Shown here: in pieces, positions 1 to 9,295 of the stretch | Numbering within the stretch: position 1 is the stretch's first letter | Layout of the letters: the number at the start of each line of letters is the position of its first letter | Source of the DNA: Bacteroidota bacterium | GTDB taxonomy: Bacteria > Bacteroidota > Bacteroidia > Cytophagales > Cyclobacteriaceae | DNA: 52,394 nt | NCBI GenBank assembly: GCA_016866385.1 | Contig: VGMU01000014.1 | Location: 1-52,394 of the forward strand | Reading direction: 5' to 3' | Program-made: the position numbers and the translations under genes | Notes under the pieces: model-generated | What the model was told of the DNA's origin: nothing | Database searches by the model: none | The model's input: only the letters and a program-made list of their open reading frames with translations

Positions 1-253
<253 letters not shown>

Positions 254-263
254 TTAAACGAAG

Positions 264-271
264 CAAAGATA
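264..271 (-). promoter_or_regulatory. Candidate -7 promoter element for the ABC-F gene
   Basis: The reverse strand reads TATCTTTG, a perfect match to the Bacteroidota -7 consensus TAnnTTTG, 25 bases before the ATG. I see no clear TTTG -33 element at the usual spacing, so the call rests on one half of the promoter. Confidence 0.4.
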
Positions 272-387
272 AAAAATAATCCCCTTTTCGCTTGCTTGGA
301 TTCTGCGTAATATCTGTAAATTTAAACCTTTCAAGGCTAGAGATCATCTAATTAGGTAGATGTCAAAATAAGCCTTCTGTATTAACC

Positions 388-3300
388 GTGCTTACATTCA
401 TAAAATTTCTCCAAAGGTTATTCCTGATTTTATTTATTTGCTTGGCGAGTTCTCTTTCTGTACAAGCCCAATTATCTACCATTGGAACGGAGTTTTGGTT
501 GGGATTTATGGAAAACAACCGCAGTCTTCCTGCTACGCCTGATTATGCAGTCATCCTGATAACTGCCACTGAAAACACTTCGGGAATGATCGAGTACCGG
601 GGTAGGGCAGATGTTTTTACACTTACGACAGGACAGCAGTATATTTTTCGAATTTCCTCCGCAGACTTGGACTTGTTGCACCGTACTTCAGGAATTGTAG
701 AAAACCTAGGTATTCATATTACTTCTTCTGGCAAAATTGCGGTACATGCCATCAACGAACGGTACCGAAGTGCGGACGGAACCGTTATTTTACCCGTAGG
801 GGCCTTAGGAAAAGACCACTACATTACCTCCCATTTTGAGGTGAATCCATCTTCGAATTTGAATTCCAACAATGAAAGCACCTTGTTGGTAGTAGCCATA
901 GAAGACAATACTCGAGTAGAAATAACCACCACCCAAAACTCCATTTCTGGCAATGTCAAAGGCGTTCCTTCCGAAATTGTTTTAAATAAAGGGCAAAGCT
1001 ATCAGATCAAGGCGAGGGGAGACCTCACCGGATCTAGGGTGAGGGTAGTGGGATCTAATGCAGATGACTGCAAAAAAATCGCTGTTTTTGGAGGGAATAA
1101 ATGGACCTCTGTAGGCGCTTGTGGTTCGGCCAACGATCACTTGTACCAGCAAGCCTACCCCGTCAATACTTGGGGTACTTCCTTTGTACACGTCGCTCTT
1201 CTTGGACGATCCTCCGGGGAATTGGTCAAAGTCCTTGCCGCAGAAAACGACACCGAAGTACGAATCAATGGTATAGTGCAACCCAAAATACTCAATCAAG
1301 GGGAATGGATAGCCTTGGAGTTTGGAGCCAATGAATCTGCAAAAATTGAAACATCCAAGCCTTCCTCTGTTACTGTTTTTTCCAAAAGTCAATCCTGCAA
1401 CAAAATAACCGATCCCTTTTATAACAATGGTGATCCTTTTATGATTTCATACAGCCCTACGGAGCAATTGCTAACTGAATTGGCTTTCAATGCGTATGCC
1501 TTACCTTCTATCGTAAATCATTACGTGAATATCGTCGTCAAAGCGGGAGAAGAAAATAAAACTCGATTGGATGGAAATTTGGTAGGCGCTAGTTTTCAAA
1601 GTCTCCCGGGTGATCCAACCTACAAAATTGCCCGAATTGAAATCACCCAGGGGGTTCATGTGCTTTCTAATCCTTCAGGTTTTACTGCATACGTATACGG
1701 TTTTGGCAATATTGAATCCTATGGCTATGCGGCAGGTGCTGCATTGACCAACCTAAATTTTGAGACCGAGCCTGACTATGAATTTGAGGTAGTAGGAGAT
1801 AATGTGGCCTGTCTCAATGAGGAAGGTAATTGGACGGTAAATCCAGAAAATCCCGATTTCACCTACTTTGTTTGGAACTTTGGGGATGGATCAGCTACGA
1901 AAACAGGAAAAACCGTAGCCCATACCTACACCAATCCAGGCCCATACCAAATTACGATTACCGCCTCATTAAGTCCTAATTCTTGTGATGAACAGGAAGA
2001 GACCACCTTTGAGGTGATTGTTTTGGAAACAAAGGCAGATCTAGTAGGTGCACAATCGGTGTGTCCAGATGTGGAAGAGGTTATGTATAGGGTGAAAAAC
2101 AAGCAAAATATTGCTAGCATGGAGTTTCAAGTAGAAGGAGGAACAATCCTCCAAACGTACACCGATTCTGTATTTGTGCGCTGGGGGCCATCTAATCCCA
2201 ATGCGAAAGTAAGGGTACTGCCTTTCTCTGCTAACGGTTGTCCCGGTCCCCCAATTGAACTTCCCGTAGTGGTCAATCTCCGTATCGTAGTAGGGGCAGC
2301 ATTAGGTCAGAAAGAAGTTTGCTTCGATCCTTCTGTACGATTTAGCTATGCTGTTCCAGATCCGGTACCTGGTAGAAGGTATACTTGGGTGGTGCAAAAT
2401 GGAACTATAGCTTCTGGTCAAGGAGGAGAAAAAATTGAAGTGATATGGGATAAGGCCGATGTGGTGGGAACCATTGGATTTACTGCGATTAGCTTTGTGG
2501 ATGCTTCCTGCGAAGGTAAAGCGCCTGATATTCAAGTAAAAGTAGCTAAAGAATTGAAGCTTGAAATTAAATCTGTTACCCCTGTGGCTTGCTTTGGACA
2601 GCCTACAGGAAAAATTGAAGTGAATTCTCTTGGAGGAACCCCGCCATATACCTACACCTGGGCTCATGATGCTACCTTAAAAACAGGTACTGCGGAAAAC
2701 TTGAAAGCTGGAATATATTCAGTAAAAGTTACAGATGCTTTAGGGTGTGAAAAAACCATTCCTTCGATAGAGGTAAAAGAACCACCCTTATTAGAGCTTA
2801 GCCAAGTGGTGGCCATTGGGACTACCTGTTTTGGAAAAAGTGATGGTATCGTGCGAATTGCCGTGAAGGGAGGAGTGCCACCTTACAGTTTAGAATTTGA
2901 AGGAAAACAGGTATTTTCTAGTAATTTCGAACTAACTACGCTAAAAAAAGGCACGTACAGCTGGGAAGTTACCGATGCCAACGGATGTAAAATCCCTGTA
3001 TCTTTTGAAATTACCTCACCACCACCCCTGGTAGTAGATGTTTCTTTGGCCAAACCTGCTTGCCCTGGAGGTTCAAATGGGGAACTGCTCGCTTCTCCCT
3101 CTGGACCAGCTGGGCCTTTCAATTATATTTGGAGGCCCACAGACCAAACCACAGATTTGGCTACTGGATTGGCCAAAGGGGAATACCAAGTTCAGGTGAC
3201 CGATGCTGCAGGTTGTGTTTCTTTTGGTACCGGTATAGTCTTGGAAGAGGCACCTAAAATTCGCATGCCCAATGCTTTTGATCCCAAGCAGGCACCCGGA

Positions 3301-3519
3301 GTTTTCCGAGGAGTTTCCAATTGCGTAATAAATTTTTCCATGATCGTTTACAATCGTTGGGGACAGCTGGTTTATTCAGGTACAGAGGGTTGGGATGGTC
3401 GATTTGAAGGTCAAGAAGCTCCAACGGGAACTTATTCGTATACAAGTTCTTACACCTATGTAATGAATGGAAATACGGTGAATGTCGTCTTCAAAGGCTC
3501 TGTGATATTGGTCAAATAA
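388..3519 (+). CDS. Secreted adhesin-like protein: IgGFN-binding-like, PKD, SprB repeats, gliding/T9SS C-terminal domain
   Basis: This 1043-residue protein begins at GTG 388; an in-frame stop at 349-351 leaves no ATG alternative. Residues 1-27 form a signal peptide (cut near VQA/QL). Residues about 30-450 resemble the IgGFN-binding-like domain common in Bacteroidota (STIGTEFWLGFMEN). A PKD domain is near 470-550 (FVWNFGDGSA). Three SprB-like repeats lie at about 730-955 (ACFGQPTGKIEV, TPPYTYTW, VTDALGC). The last 85 residues match the gliding-motility-associated C-terminal domain (YNRWGQLVYSG...GWDG...PTGTYSYT), the type B sorting signal of the type IX secretion system. It is probably exported to the surface as an adhesin. 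A closely similar gene follows 129 bp downstream. The ligand is unknown. Confidence 0.85.
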   Translation: MLTFIKFLQRLFLILFICLASSLSVQAQLSTIGTEFWLGFMENNRSLPATPDYAVILITATENTSGMIEYRGRADVFTLTTGQQYIFRISSADLDLLHRTSGIVENLGIHITSSGKIAVHAINERYRSADGTVILPVGALGKDHYITSHFEVNPSSNLNSNNESTLLVVAIEDNTRVEITTTQNSISGNVKGVPSEIVLNKGQSYQIKARGDLTGSRVRVVGSNADDCKKIAVFGGNKWTSVGACGSANDHLYQQAYPVNTWGTSFVHVALLGRSSGELVKVLAAENDTEVRINGIVQPKILNQGEWIALEFGANESAKIETSKPSSVTVFSKSQSCNKITDPFYNNGDPFMISYSPTEQLLTELAFNAYALPSIVNHYVNIVVKAGEENKTRLDGNLVGASFQSLPGDPTYKIARIEITQGVHVLSNPSGFTAYVYGFGNIESYGYAAGAALTNLNFETEPDYEFEVVGDNVACLNEEGNWTVNPENPDFTYFVWNFGDGSATKTGKTVAHTYTNPGPYQITITASLSPNSCDEQEETTFEVIVLETKADLVGAQSVCPDVEEVMYRVKNKQNIASMEFQVEGGTILQTYTDSVFVRWGPSNPNAKVRVLPFSANGCPGPPIELPVVVNLRIVVGAALGQKEVCFDPSVRFSYAVPDPVPGRRYTWVVQNGTIASGQGGEKIEVIWDKADVVGTIGFTAISFVDASCEGKAPDIQVKVAKELKLEIKSVTPVACFGQPTGKIEVNSLGGTPPYTYTWAHDATLKTGTAENLKAGIYSVKVTDALGCEKTIPSIEVKEPPLLELSQVVAIGTTCFGKSDGIVRIAVKGGVPPYSLEFEGKQVFSSNFELTTLKKGTYSWEVTDANGCKIPVSFEITSPPPLVVDVSLAKPACPGGSNGELLASPSGPAGPFNYIWRPTDQTTDLATGLAKGEYQVQVTDAAGCVSFGTGIVLEEAPKIRMPNAFDPKQAPGVFRGVSNCVINFSMIVYNRWGQLVYSGTEGWDGRFEGQEAPTGTYSYTSSYTYVMNGNTVNVVFKGSVILVK

Positions 3520-3648
3520 GGTTTAAGGAAGTCTCTTCCTATCCTATATTTTTTAAAATATGGTAGCTAATTAGTAATTTGGAGAGGATTTAAACAACTA
3601 TCCTGGGATGGAGTTTTTTTAGAGCTGAAAGGTTATGGAAAGGGGACG

Positions 3649-6600
3649 ATGAATTCTAAAAAAATAAGTGATTTGAAAATTATTTTCAGGGCATTATTCA
3701 CCCTATTTTTTGCATTTAACCTCTCATTTTCCACCTTGGCACAGGTGAGCACCTTAGGGAAAGAGTTTTATGTGGCTTTTATGGAAAATCATGTCACAGC
3801 ATTTTTGCCAGTGACGGCCTCAGTCATTGTTACTGCATCAGAAAAATCTACTGGATACCTAGAGTATAATAATCAAAAAGCATTTTTTACTCTAGAAAAA
3901 GGGCAACAATTTATCCATGACTTTGAAGACGCTAGGTATGGGGTGATTCACAAAACCTCTGGAGTAGTGGAAAAGAAAAGTATTTACATCAAGTCCTCTG
4001 GAAATGTGGCCGTTCATGCATTTAACAAGCGCCAGGCCAGTGCCGATGGAACAGTAGTATTGCCTATCACGGCCTTAGGAAAGGAGTACTATATCACTTC
4101 GCATTACGACGTATTTGAGCCAGGATTAGATATCTCCCCTTCGAATAAAAACTATGAGAGCGCCCTGCTTATAGTGGCTATAGAAGATAATACCGACGTA
4201 GAAATCACCCCAACGGCCAGGGTAGACTTAAATGGTTCTCCGGTACCTGCCGTGGCACCCATACAACTCAAGCTCAAAAAGGGCGAGACCCTACAATTAA
4301 AATCCGATGCGGGAGACCTTACAGGAACACGAGTTCGCGTACTTAATGCCAAAGAGGGAGATTGTAGAAATATTGCGGTTTTTGGAGGGAATAAAATGAC
4401 TAGTGCAGGGGATAATTGTGCCACTTCCGGAGATCATTTATTTCAACAAGCTTACCCCATCACTACCTGGGGCAAATCTTATATTCACATTCCTTTGGCT
4501 GACCGTACTTCAGGAGAAATTATCAAGGTATTGGCCTCTCAGGATAATACGGAAGTAAAAATCAATGGACAAAGTAAGGGGATCCTAAATAAGGGTAAAT
4601 TTTTAACTTTAGAATTTACCAAGGACGATATAGTAGCCATAGAAACAAGTAAACCCAGTTCGGTTTCCATGATAGCCAAGAGTGGGAATTGTAACGACCA
4701 AAACGATACCTACTCCCGGTATGGGGATCCTTCTTTGGTGACCTACAGTCCAGTTAATCAATTGATGACTGAAATGATCTTCTCCTCAGTAAAAATCAAT
4801 TGGATTCGGATGCACCTGGTGAATATTTTAGTAAAGAAGGGCACAGCCAATCAAACCTATTTAAACGGCCAGCCCATTGGCAACCAATTCAAGCCCGTAC
4901 CTACCCATGCTGGTTTCGAGTATGCACGTATTGTGGTCAAGGAAGGAGCCAACTTGCTTCAGAATGCTTCAGGTTTTAATGCCATCGCCTACGGATCCGG
5001 TTCGGTAGAATCCTACGCCTATGCAGTAGGTGCTACTTTAGAACCTATACAATACCAAACCACGACCACCTATGACTTCGATATTGTCGGAGAGCAGGTG
5101 GCCTGCCTTGGAGAAAAGGGATTGTGGAAAGTGACTACAGATAATCCTGCTTACCTTAACTTTACCTGGAATTTTGGCGATGGTAGTGCTTCAAAAGTTG
5201 GAAAAGAAGCAAGTCATACCTTTCAAAAGCCAGGGAAATACCCCATCACGGTAGTAGCATCTACTGGGGAGAAAAATTGTGGAAGCGAGGAGACTTTCCG
5301 TTTTGAAGTGGAGGTTTTGGAAGTACAAGGGAAAGTAGTAGGGCCAGTAGCAGTATGTCCATCGATTGACGAGGTTAGCTACAGCTTTGAAAATTACGCA
5401 CATTTGGGAAGCTTGGATTGGGAAATAGAGGGAGGTAGTATTGTTTCTCAGACGCAGAATAAGGTGCTGGTACGATGGAATGCTAATTCTACTCAAGGAA
5501 AAATCAAGGCCAAACCTTTTACTTCTGCAGGTTGTCCTGGAAAGTTGGTAGAATATACTGTGGCTATTACCGAGCAACTGAAACCGGCTGCTCCACTGGG
5601 TAGTTCGGGAATTTGTGGTGCCGTAGTTCCCTTAACCTATGACATTCCCTATCCACTAGCAGACAGAAAATATATCTGGAATGTAATAGGAGGCACTATT
5701 TTGACGGGTCAAAACAGTGCTAAAGTGGAAGTTCTTTGGGATTTTGGGGCCGCATCAAGAAAGATCTTTTATGAAGAGGAGAGTTCGATTAATCTATCCT
5801 GCATGGGGGTATCTGAGGTAGTGGAAGTAAAAACCTATCCCGAGCTAAGCATTGAAAATATCGTGCTAACCGATCCTGCATGTGTGGGTGAGTCTACGGG
5901 AAGGATTTTGGTACAAGCAAAGGGGGGCTCGGGTAACTACCAGTACCGTTGGTCCCATCAAGTCGCACTAAGCTCTAATGTAGCGGCTGGATTGGCGGCA
6001 GGAAACTACGAAGTGATGGTTAGGGATGCTTCTTCTTGCGCAGAAAAAAGAGTTACCGTTAGCCTGAAGGATCCCGAGCCCATAGAGGTTTTTGGGCAAC
6101 TTCAAGTTACTGAAGTTTCCTGCTTTGGAGGCCGTGACGGCCAAATTAGGGTTGCGCTAAAGGGAGGAAGCCCTCCGTACTCGGTCCTTGGTTTCACTTC
6201 TATTTGGGAGGCGCCATACCTAAATATTCAGGGCCTAGGTGCTGGTTCTTTTCCCCTGAGAGTTAGCGATAGCAAGGGGTGCATTCTTGTCCTAGAAGCA
6301 GTAATGACAGAGCCTGAAGAACTCAGAGTAACCCCTTCTGTGCTTCGTCCAGGCTGTGAAGGAAGTTTGGATGGTCAATTGACGCTAGCAATTTCAGGAG
6401 GAAGAGCTCCTTATGAGGTGCTTTGGACCAATGGAATGAAAGGAGCCACAATTAGCCAACTGGCAGCAGGTACATATAGCTATGAAGTAAGAGATGCCAA
6501 TGGCTGTATGACCCTAGGTACAGCAACGGTAAGGCAAGCTACTCCTCAGTTGAGAATGCCAACGGGATTTTATCCAAAAGAGGAGACAGGTTTTGCTCCG

Positions 6601-6807
6601 GTATCTAATTGCAGCCTGAATTATCAATTATTGATTTGGGACCGATGGGGCAATTTGGTATACAATGGTGCTGATCCATGGTTAGGGAAGGTGAAAGATG
6701 AACCTGCTGCAGCAGGGACGTATTCTTACAAATTAAATTATGAATACCTTTTGGAAGGGGAAGTAGCTCGTGAAGAAATATCTGGAATTTTTGTTTTGTT
6801 GAGGTAA
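3649..6807 (+). CDS. Secreted adhesin-like protein, paralogue of the preceding gene
   Basis: This 1052-residue protein has the same architecture as the gene at 388: a signal peptide ending near residue 31 (STLA/Q), an IgGFN-binding-like region (STLGKEFYVAFMENH, VAVHAFNKRQASADGTVVLP), a PKD domain (FTWNFGDGSASKVGKEASHTF), three SprB-like repeats and a type B C-terminal domain (IWDRWGNLVYNGADPW). Conserved blocks such as GDLTGTRVRV, IAVFGGNK and DHLFQQAYP are shared in order with the first protein, so the pair is a tandem duplication. Divergence is substantial throughout, so the duplication is not recent. It is predicted to be a type IX secretion substrate anchored at or released from the cell surface. 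Confidence 0.85.
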   Translation: MNSKKISDLKIIFRALFTLFFAFNLSFSTLAQVSTLGKEFYVAFMENHVTAFLPVTASVIVTASEKSTGYLEYNNQKAFFTLEKGQQFIHDFEDARYGVIHKTSGVVEKKSIYIKSSGNVAVHAFNKRQASADGTVVLPITALGKEYYITSHYDVFEPGLDISPSNKNYESALLIVAIEDNTDVEITPTARVDLNGSPVPAVAPIQLKLKKGETLQLKSDAGDLTGTRVRVLNAKEGDCRNIAVFGGNKMTSAGDNCATSGDHLFQQAYPITTWGKSYIHIPLADRTSGEIIKVLASQDNTEVKINGQSKGILNKGKFLTLEFTKDDIVAIETSKPSSVSMIAKSGNCNDQNDTYSRYGDPSLVTYSPVNQLMTEMIFSSVKINWIRMHLVNILVKKGTANQTYLNGQPIGNQFKPVPTHAGFEYARIVVKEGANLLQNASGFNAIAYGSGSVESYAYAVGATLEPIQYQTTTTYDFDIVGEQVACLGEKGLWKVTTDNPAYLNFTWNFGDGSASKVGKEASHTFQKPGKYPITVVASTGEKNCGSEETFRFEVEVLEVQGKVVGPVAVCPSIDEVSYSFENYAHLGSLDWEIEGGSIVSQTQNKVLVRWNANSTQGKIKAKPFTSAGCPGKLVEYTVAITEQLKPAAPLGSSGICGAVVPLTYDIPYPLADRKYIWNVIGGTILTGQNSAKVEVLWDFGAASRKIFYEEESSINLSCMGVSEVVEVKTYPELSIENIVLTDPACVGESTGRILVQAKGGSGNYQYRWSHQVALSSNVAAGLAAGNYEVMVRDASSCAEKRVTVSLKDPEPIEVFGQLQVTEVSCFGGRDGQIRVALKGGSPPYSVLGFTSIWEAPYLNIQGLGAGSFPLRVSDSKGCILVLEAVMTEPEELRVTPSVLRPGCEGSLDGQLTLAISGGRAPYEVLWTNGMKGATISQLAAGTYSYEVRDANGCMTLGTATVRQATPQLRMPTGFYPKEETGFAPVSNCSLNYQLLIWDRWGNLVYNGADPWLGKVKDEPAAAGTYSYKLNYEYLLEGEVAREEISGIFVLLR

Positions 6808-6839
6808 GTTTTTTGTTTCTGGAGATTAGGATTAATCTT

Positions 6840-6847
6840 TAGCTTTG
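6840..6847 (+). promoter_or_regulatory. Candidate -7 promoter element for galE
   Basis: TAGCTTTG matches the Bacteroidota TAnnTTTG -7 consensus and ends 20 bp before the galE ATG. A TTTG at 6812-6815 could be the -33 element, but the 24-base spacer is longer than the usual 19-21. It would let galE be transcribed separately from the adhesin pair. Confidence 0.4.
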
Positions 6848-6867
6848 TTGCTGTTAGTTTTTAATGA

Positions 6868-7899
6868 ATGAAGAAAATACTCATCACCGGAGGTGCAGGA
6901 TATATAGGTTCTCACACCGCAGTGGAACTCTGGAATGCAGGTTTGGAACCTATTATTTTAGATGATTTATCTAATTCCCATGCCCAGGTTCTGGAACGTT
7001 TGAAGGACATTACGGGAAAAAGTTTTTCATTTTATATGGGAGATTGCAACAATAGGGTAGTGTTGGATCAGATTTCTCGAGAACACGAGATTGCAGGGGT
7101 CATCCATTTTGCAGCATTTAAGGCAGTGGGAGAGAGTACGATAAAACCACTAGACTACTACAAGAACAACTTAGGATCTTTACTGGTTTTGCTTGAATAC
7201 ATGCGTGAAAAGGGAATAAGAGACCTAGTATTTTCTTCTTCTTGCACTGTCTATGGACAGCCAGATGTGCTACCTGTGACCGAGGTAACCCCTAGAAAAG
7301 ATGCGGAAAGTCCCTACGGCAACACCAAGAAAATCGGAGAGGATATTCTAGTGGATTATGTCAAAAGCAAACCTGGGATTCGCGTAGTGGCACTCCGCTA
7401 CTTCAACCCAGTCGGGGCACATCCTAGTGCTAAAATCGGAGAATTGCCCATGGGTACTCCCCAGAATTTGGTACCTTTTATAACCCAGACAGCGGCAGGA
7501 ATTCGGCAAAAACTTACCGTGTTTGGCAATGATTACGACACTCCCGATGGCAGTTGCATTCGAGATTATATCCACGTGGTGGATTTGGCAGATGCCCATG
7601 TAAAAGCCCTTGGTTTTCTCTTTCAAAAGCCTCTTGATTTTTACGAGGTTTTTAATGTGGGTACAGGCAGGGGCAATACCGTATTGGAAGTAATCCATGC
7701 CTTTGAAAAAGTCAATGGTTTAAAATTGGCCTATCAGATTGGTCCAAGGCGAGCGGGAGATGTAGTTAAAACCTGGGCGGATACCCGCAAAATCAATCAA
7801 GAATTGGGTTGGCATGCAAAATATACTTTAGATGATTGCATGCGGGATAGCTGGAGATGGCAACTATCCTTAGGGGAAAGGAAAGGAATTTTCGAGTAA
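6868..7899 (+). CDS. galE: UDP-glucose 4-epimerase
   Basis: This 343-residue cytoplasmic enzyme is of normal GalE length. It interconverts UDP-glucose and UDP-galactose using tightly bound NAD. The N-terminal GGAGYIGSHT is the Rossmann NAD motif, SSSCTVYG carries the catalytic Ser/Thr, YGNTK is the YxxxK catalytic pair, and RYFNPVGAHPS and the later DYIHVVDLADAH are GalE-specific blocks. The start is ATG 6868; an overlapping ATG at 6864 is out of frame. The gene stands alone between the adhesins and a bidirectional terminator, and presumably supplies UDP-galactose for polysaccharide synthesis. Confidence 0.95.
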   Translation: MKKILITGGAGYIGSHTAVELWNAGLEPIILDDLSNSHAQVLERLKDITGKSFSFYMGDCNNRVVLDQISREHEIAGVIHFAAFKAVGESTIKPLDYYKNNLGSLLVLLEYMREKGIRDLVFSSSCTVYGQPDVLPVTEVTPRKDAESPYGNTKKIGEDILVDYVKSKPGIRVVALRYFNPVGAHPSAKIGELPMGTPQNLVPFITQTAAGIRQKLTVFGNDYDTPDGSCIRDYIHVVDLADAHVKALGFLFQKPLDFYEVFNVGTGRGNTVLEVIHAFEKVNGLKLAYQIGPRRAGDVVKTWADTRKINQELGWHAKYTLDDCMRDSWRWQLSLGERKGIFE

Positions 7900-7903
7900 A
7901 AAA

Positions 7904-7948
7904 ATATCCTCCTTAAATGAATTAGGAGGATATCGTTTTATTTTTTTT
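7904..7948. terminator. Bidirectional intrinsic terminator between galE and the HlyD gene
   Basis: Arms ATATCCTCCT (7904-7913) and AGGAGGATAT (7924-7933) form a perfect 10-bp stem with a 10-base loop. A T-rich tract (7935-7948) follows on the plus strand, and a run of A (7898-7904) precedes it, giving a T-run on the minus strand. It can therefore serve both convergent genes. Confidence 0.85.
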
Positions 7949-7957
7949 CTCTATTTA

Positions 7958-9292
7958 TTATTCTTCTTCTTCTTCCTCTTCTTCTTCCTCCTTCTTCATT
8001 TTGTCCTCACTTATTTTTACCACCTTATCTCCCTCTTTGAGTTCCTTACTGACTACAAAATAGGGTCCAGCAATTACTTCATCGCCTTCTTTGAGGCCTT
8101 CCAAGATTTCAATGTTTTCGTAATCTGAAATACCAGTTTTTACTTCTCGAATCTTAGCCACTCCATTTTCACTCACAAACACGATTTCTTTAGGTTTGGT
8201 AGTGGATTTTGCCAAACTGTCCTTCTCGTCTTCTCTGGTAGTTACTGCAGATAGCGGGATTGCTAAGGCATTGTCTTTGGAGTTGGTTAAAATCTCTACC
8301 GAGGCAGTCATTCCTGGACGGAAGGGATACTTATTTCCAGCTTTTACCAGATCTTGATAAGACTCATTCAAGATTCTGATTTTCACCTTAAATTCAGTAA
8401 CCGCATCGGGAGAGGCTTTGGTATTGGCAGTATTGGCGATACTGGTTACAATTCCTTTAAATTTTTTACCTGTAGCAGAATAGGCATCTACGTCTATTAT
8501 AGTGGTGTCTCCCAAAGAAAGTCGTACAATATCGTTTTCATTGACATCAACCCTCACTTCCATTTTGGAAAGGTCTGCGATGGTCATCATCTCTGTACCA
8601 GCCATTTGCTGGGTTCCTACCACACGTTCTCCCTGTTCTACTTTAAGGCTAGAAACTATTCCGGAAACAGGGGAGATCACATTGGTGAGTCGTAGATTTT
8701 CAGAAGCTTCATTGACGGAAGCTTGGGAACTTTTTACGATAAATTCGGAGGCAATTACATTTTGTTTGGCTGCTTCTAAGTCTTTCTGTGCAGAAGTGTA
8801 ATTGGCTTGTGCTTGCTCATAATCTGCATCAGAAATCGCTTTCTGTTGGTAAAGGGTTCGCTGCCGTTTAAATTCCAATTCTGTACGAGTAAACTGGGCT
8901 TCTGCCCTCTGCAAACTTGCTTTTGCCTGAGCTAGATTAGCCATTTGCTGATTCAGGTTTGCTCGTGTGCGGTCCAATGCAGAAATAAAATTATCAGGAC
9001 GAATTTTTACCAAGAGCCTACCCATTTCTACGGAGTCACCTTCCTGTACATTGAGTTCGATGATTTCCCCAGCGACATCCGGGGATAGTTTCACTTCCAC
9101 TTCGGGTTGAATTTCTCCAGAGCTACTCACTTTCTCAATGATGGAGGTTCTTTTTGCTAAGGCAAATTCTACCTCGGTTTCTTTGGCTCCTCCGATCCAG
9201 CCAGCAGAGCGGCCGATTATAGCAAAAATAATAATGACTCCTACTGCTCCGAGTAGGTAATACAGAAGTTTGTTGGACTTTTTAGTGGCCAT
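7958..9292 (-). CDS. HlyD/MacA-type periplasmic adaptor subunit
   Basis: This 444-residue membrane-fusion protein has an N-terminal transmembrane anchor (LLYYLLGAVGVIIIFAIIG), a first lipoyl half (SGEIQPEVEVKLSPDVAGEI, VQEGDSVEMGRLLVKI), a long coiled-coil hairpin rich in Q/A/E (about 105-200), the second lipoyl half (VISPVSGIVSSLKVEQGE), a beta-barrel (EMMTIADLSKMEVRVDVNENDI) and a membrane-proximal domain. It would bridge an inner-membrane pump and TolC. It lies 3 bp downstream of the TolC gene in the same direction. No ABC or RND pump gene is adjacent, because a terminator follows. The protein ends in an unusual run of ten glutamates after MKK. Confidence 0.9.
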   Translation of the reverse strand: MATKKSNKLLYYLLGAVGVIIIFAIIGRSAGWIGGAKETEVEFALAKRTSIIEKVSSSGEIQPEVEVKLSPDVAGEIIELNVQEGDSVEMGRLLVKIRPDNFISALDRTRANLNQQMANLAQAKASLQRAEAQFTRTELEFKRQRTLYQQKAISDADYEQAQANYTSAQKDLEAAKQNVIASEFIVKSSQASVNEASENLRLTNVISPVSGIVSSLKVEQGERVVGTQQMAGTEMMTIADLSKMEVRVDVNENDIVRLSLGDTTIIDVDAYSATGKKFKGIVTSIANTANTKASPDAVTEFKVKIRILNESYQDLVKAGNKYPFRPGMTASVEILTNSKDNALAIPLSAVTTREDEKDSLAKSTTKPKEIVFVSENGVAKIREVKTGISDYENIEILEGLKEGDEVIAGPYFVVSKELKEGDKVVKISEDKMKKEEEEEEEEEE

Positions 9293-9295
9293 GGT

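Noticed and set aside
2302-2667. Antisense frame within the first adhesin gene
   Set aside because: The sense strand carries clear domain structure, and the antisense product has no recognisable features.
3541-3600. AT-rich imperfect palindrome between the two adhesin genes
   Set aside because: The arms are short and almost pure A/T, so it is indistinguishable from composition; it gives no clear terminator or operator.
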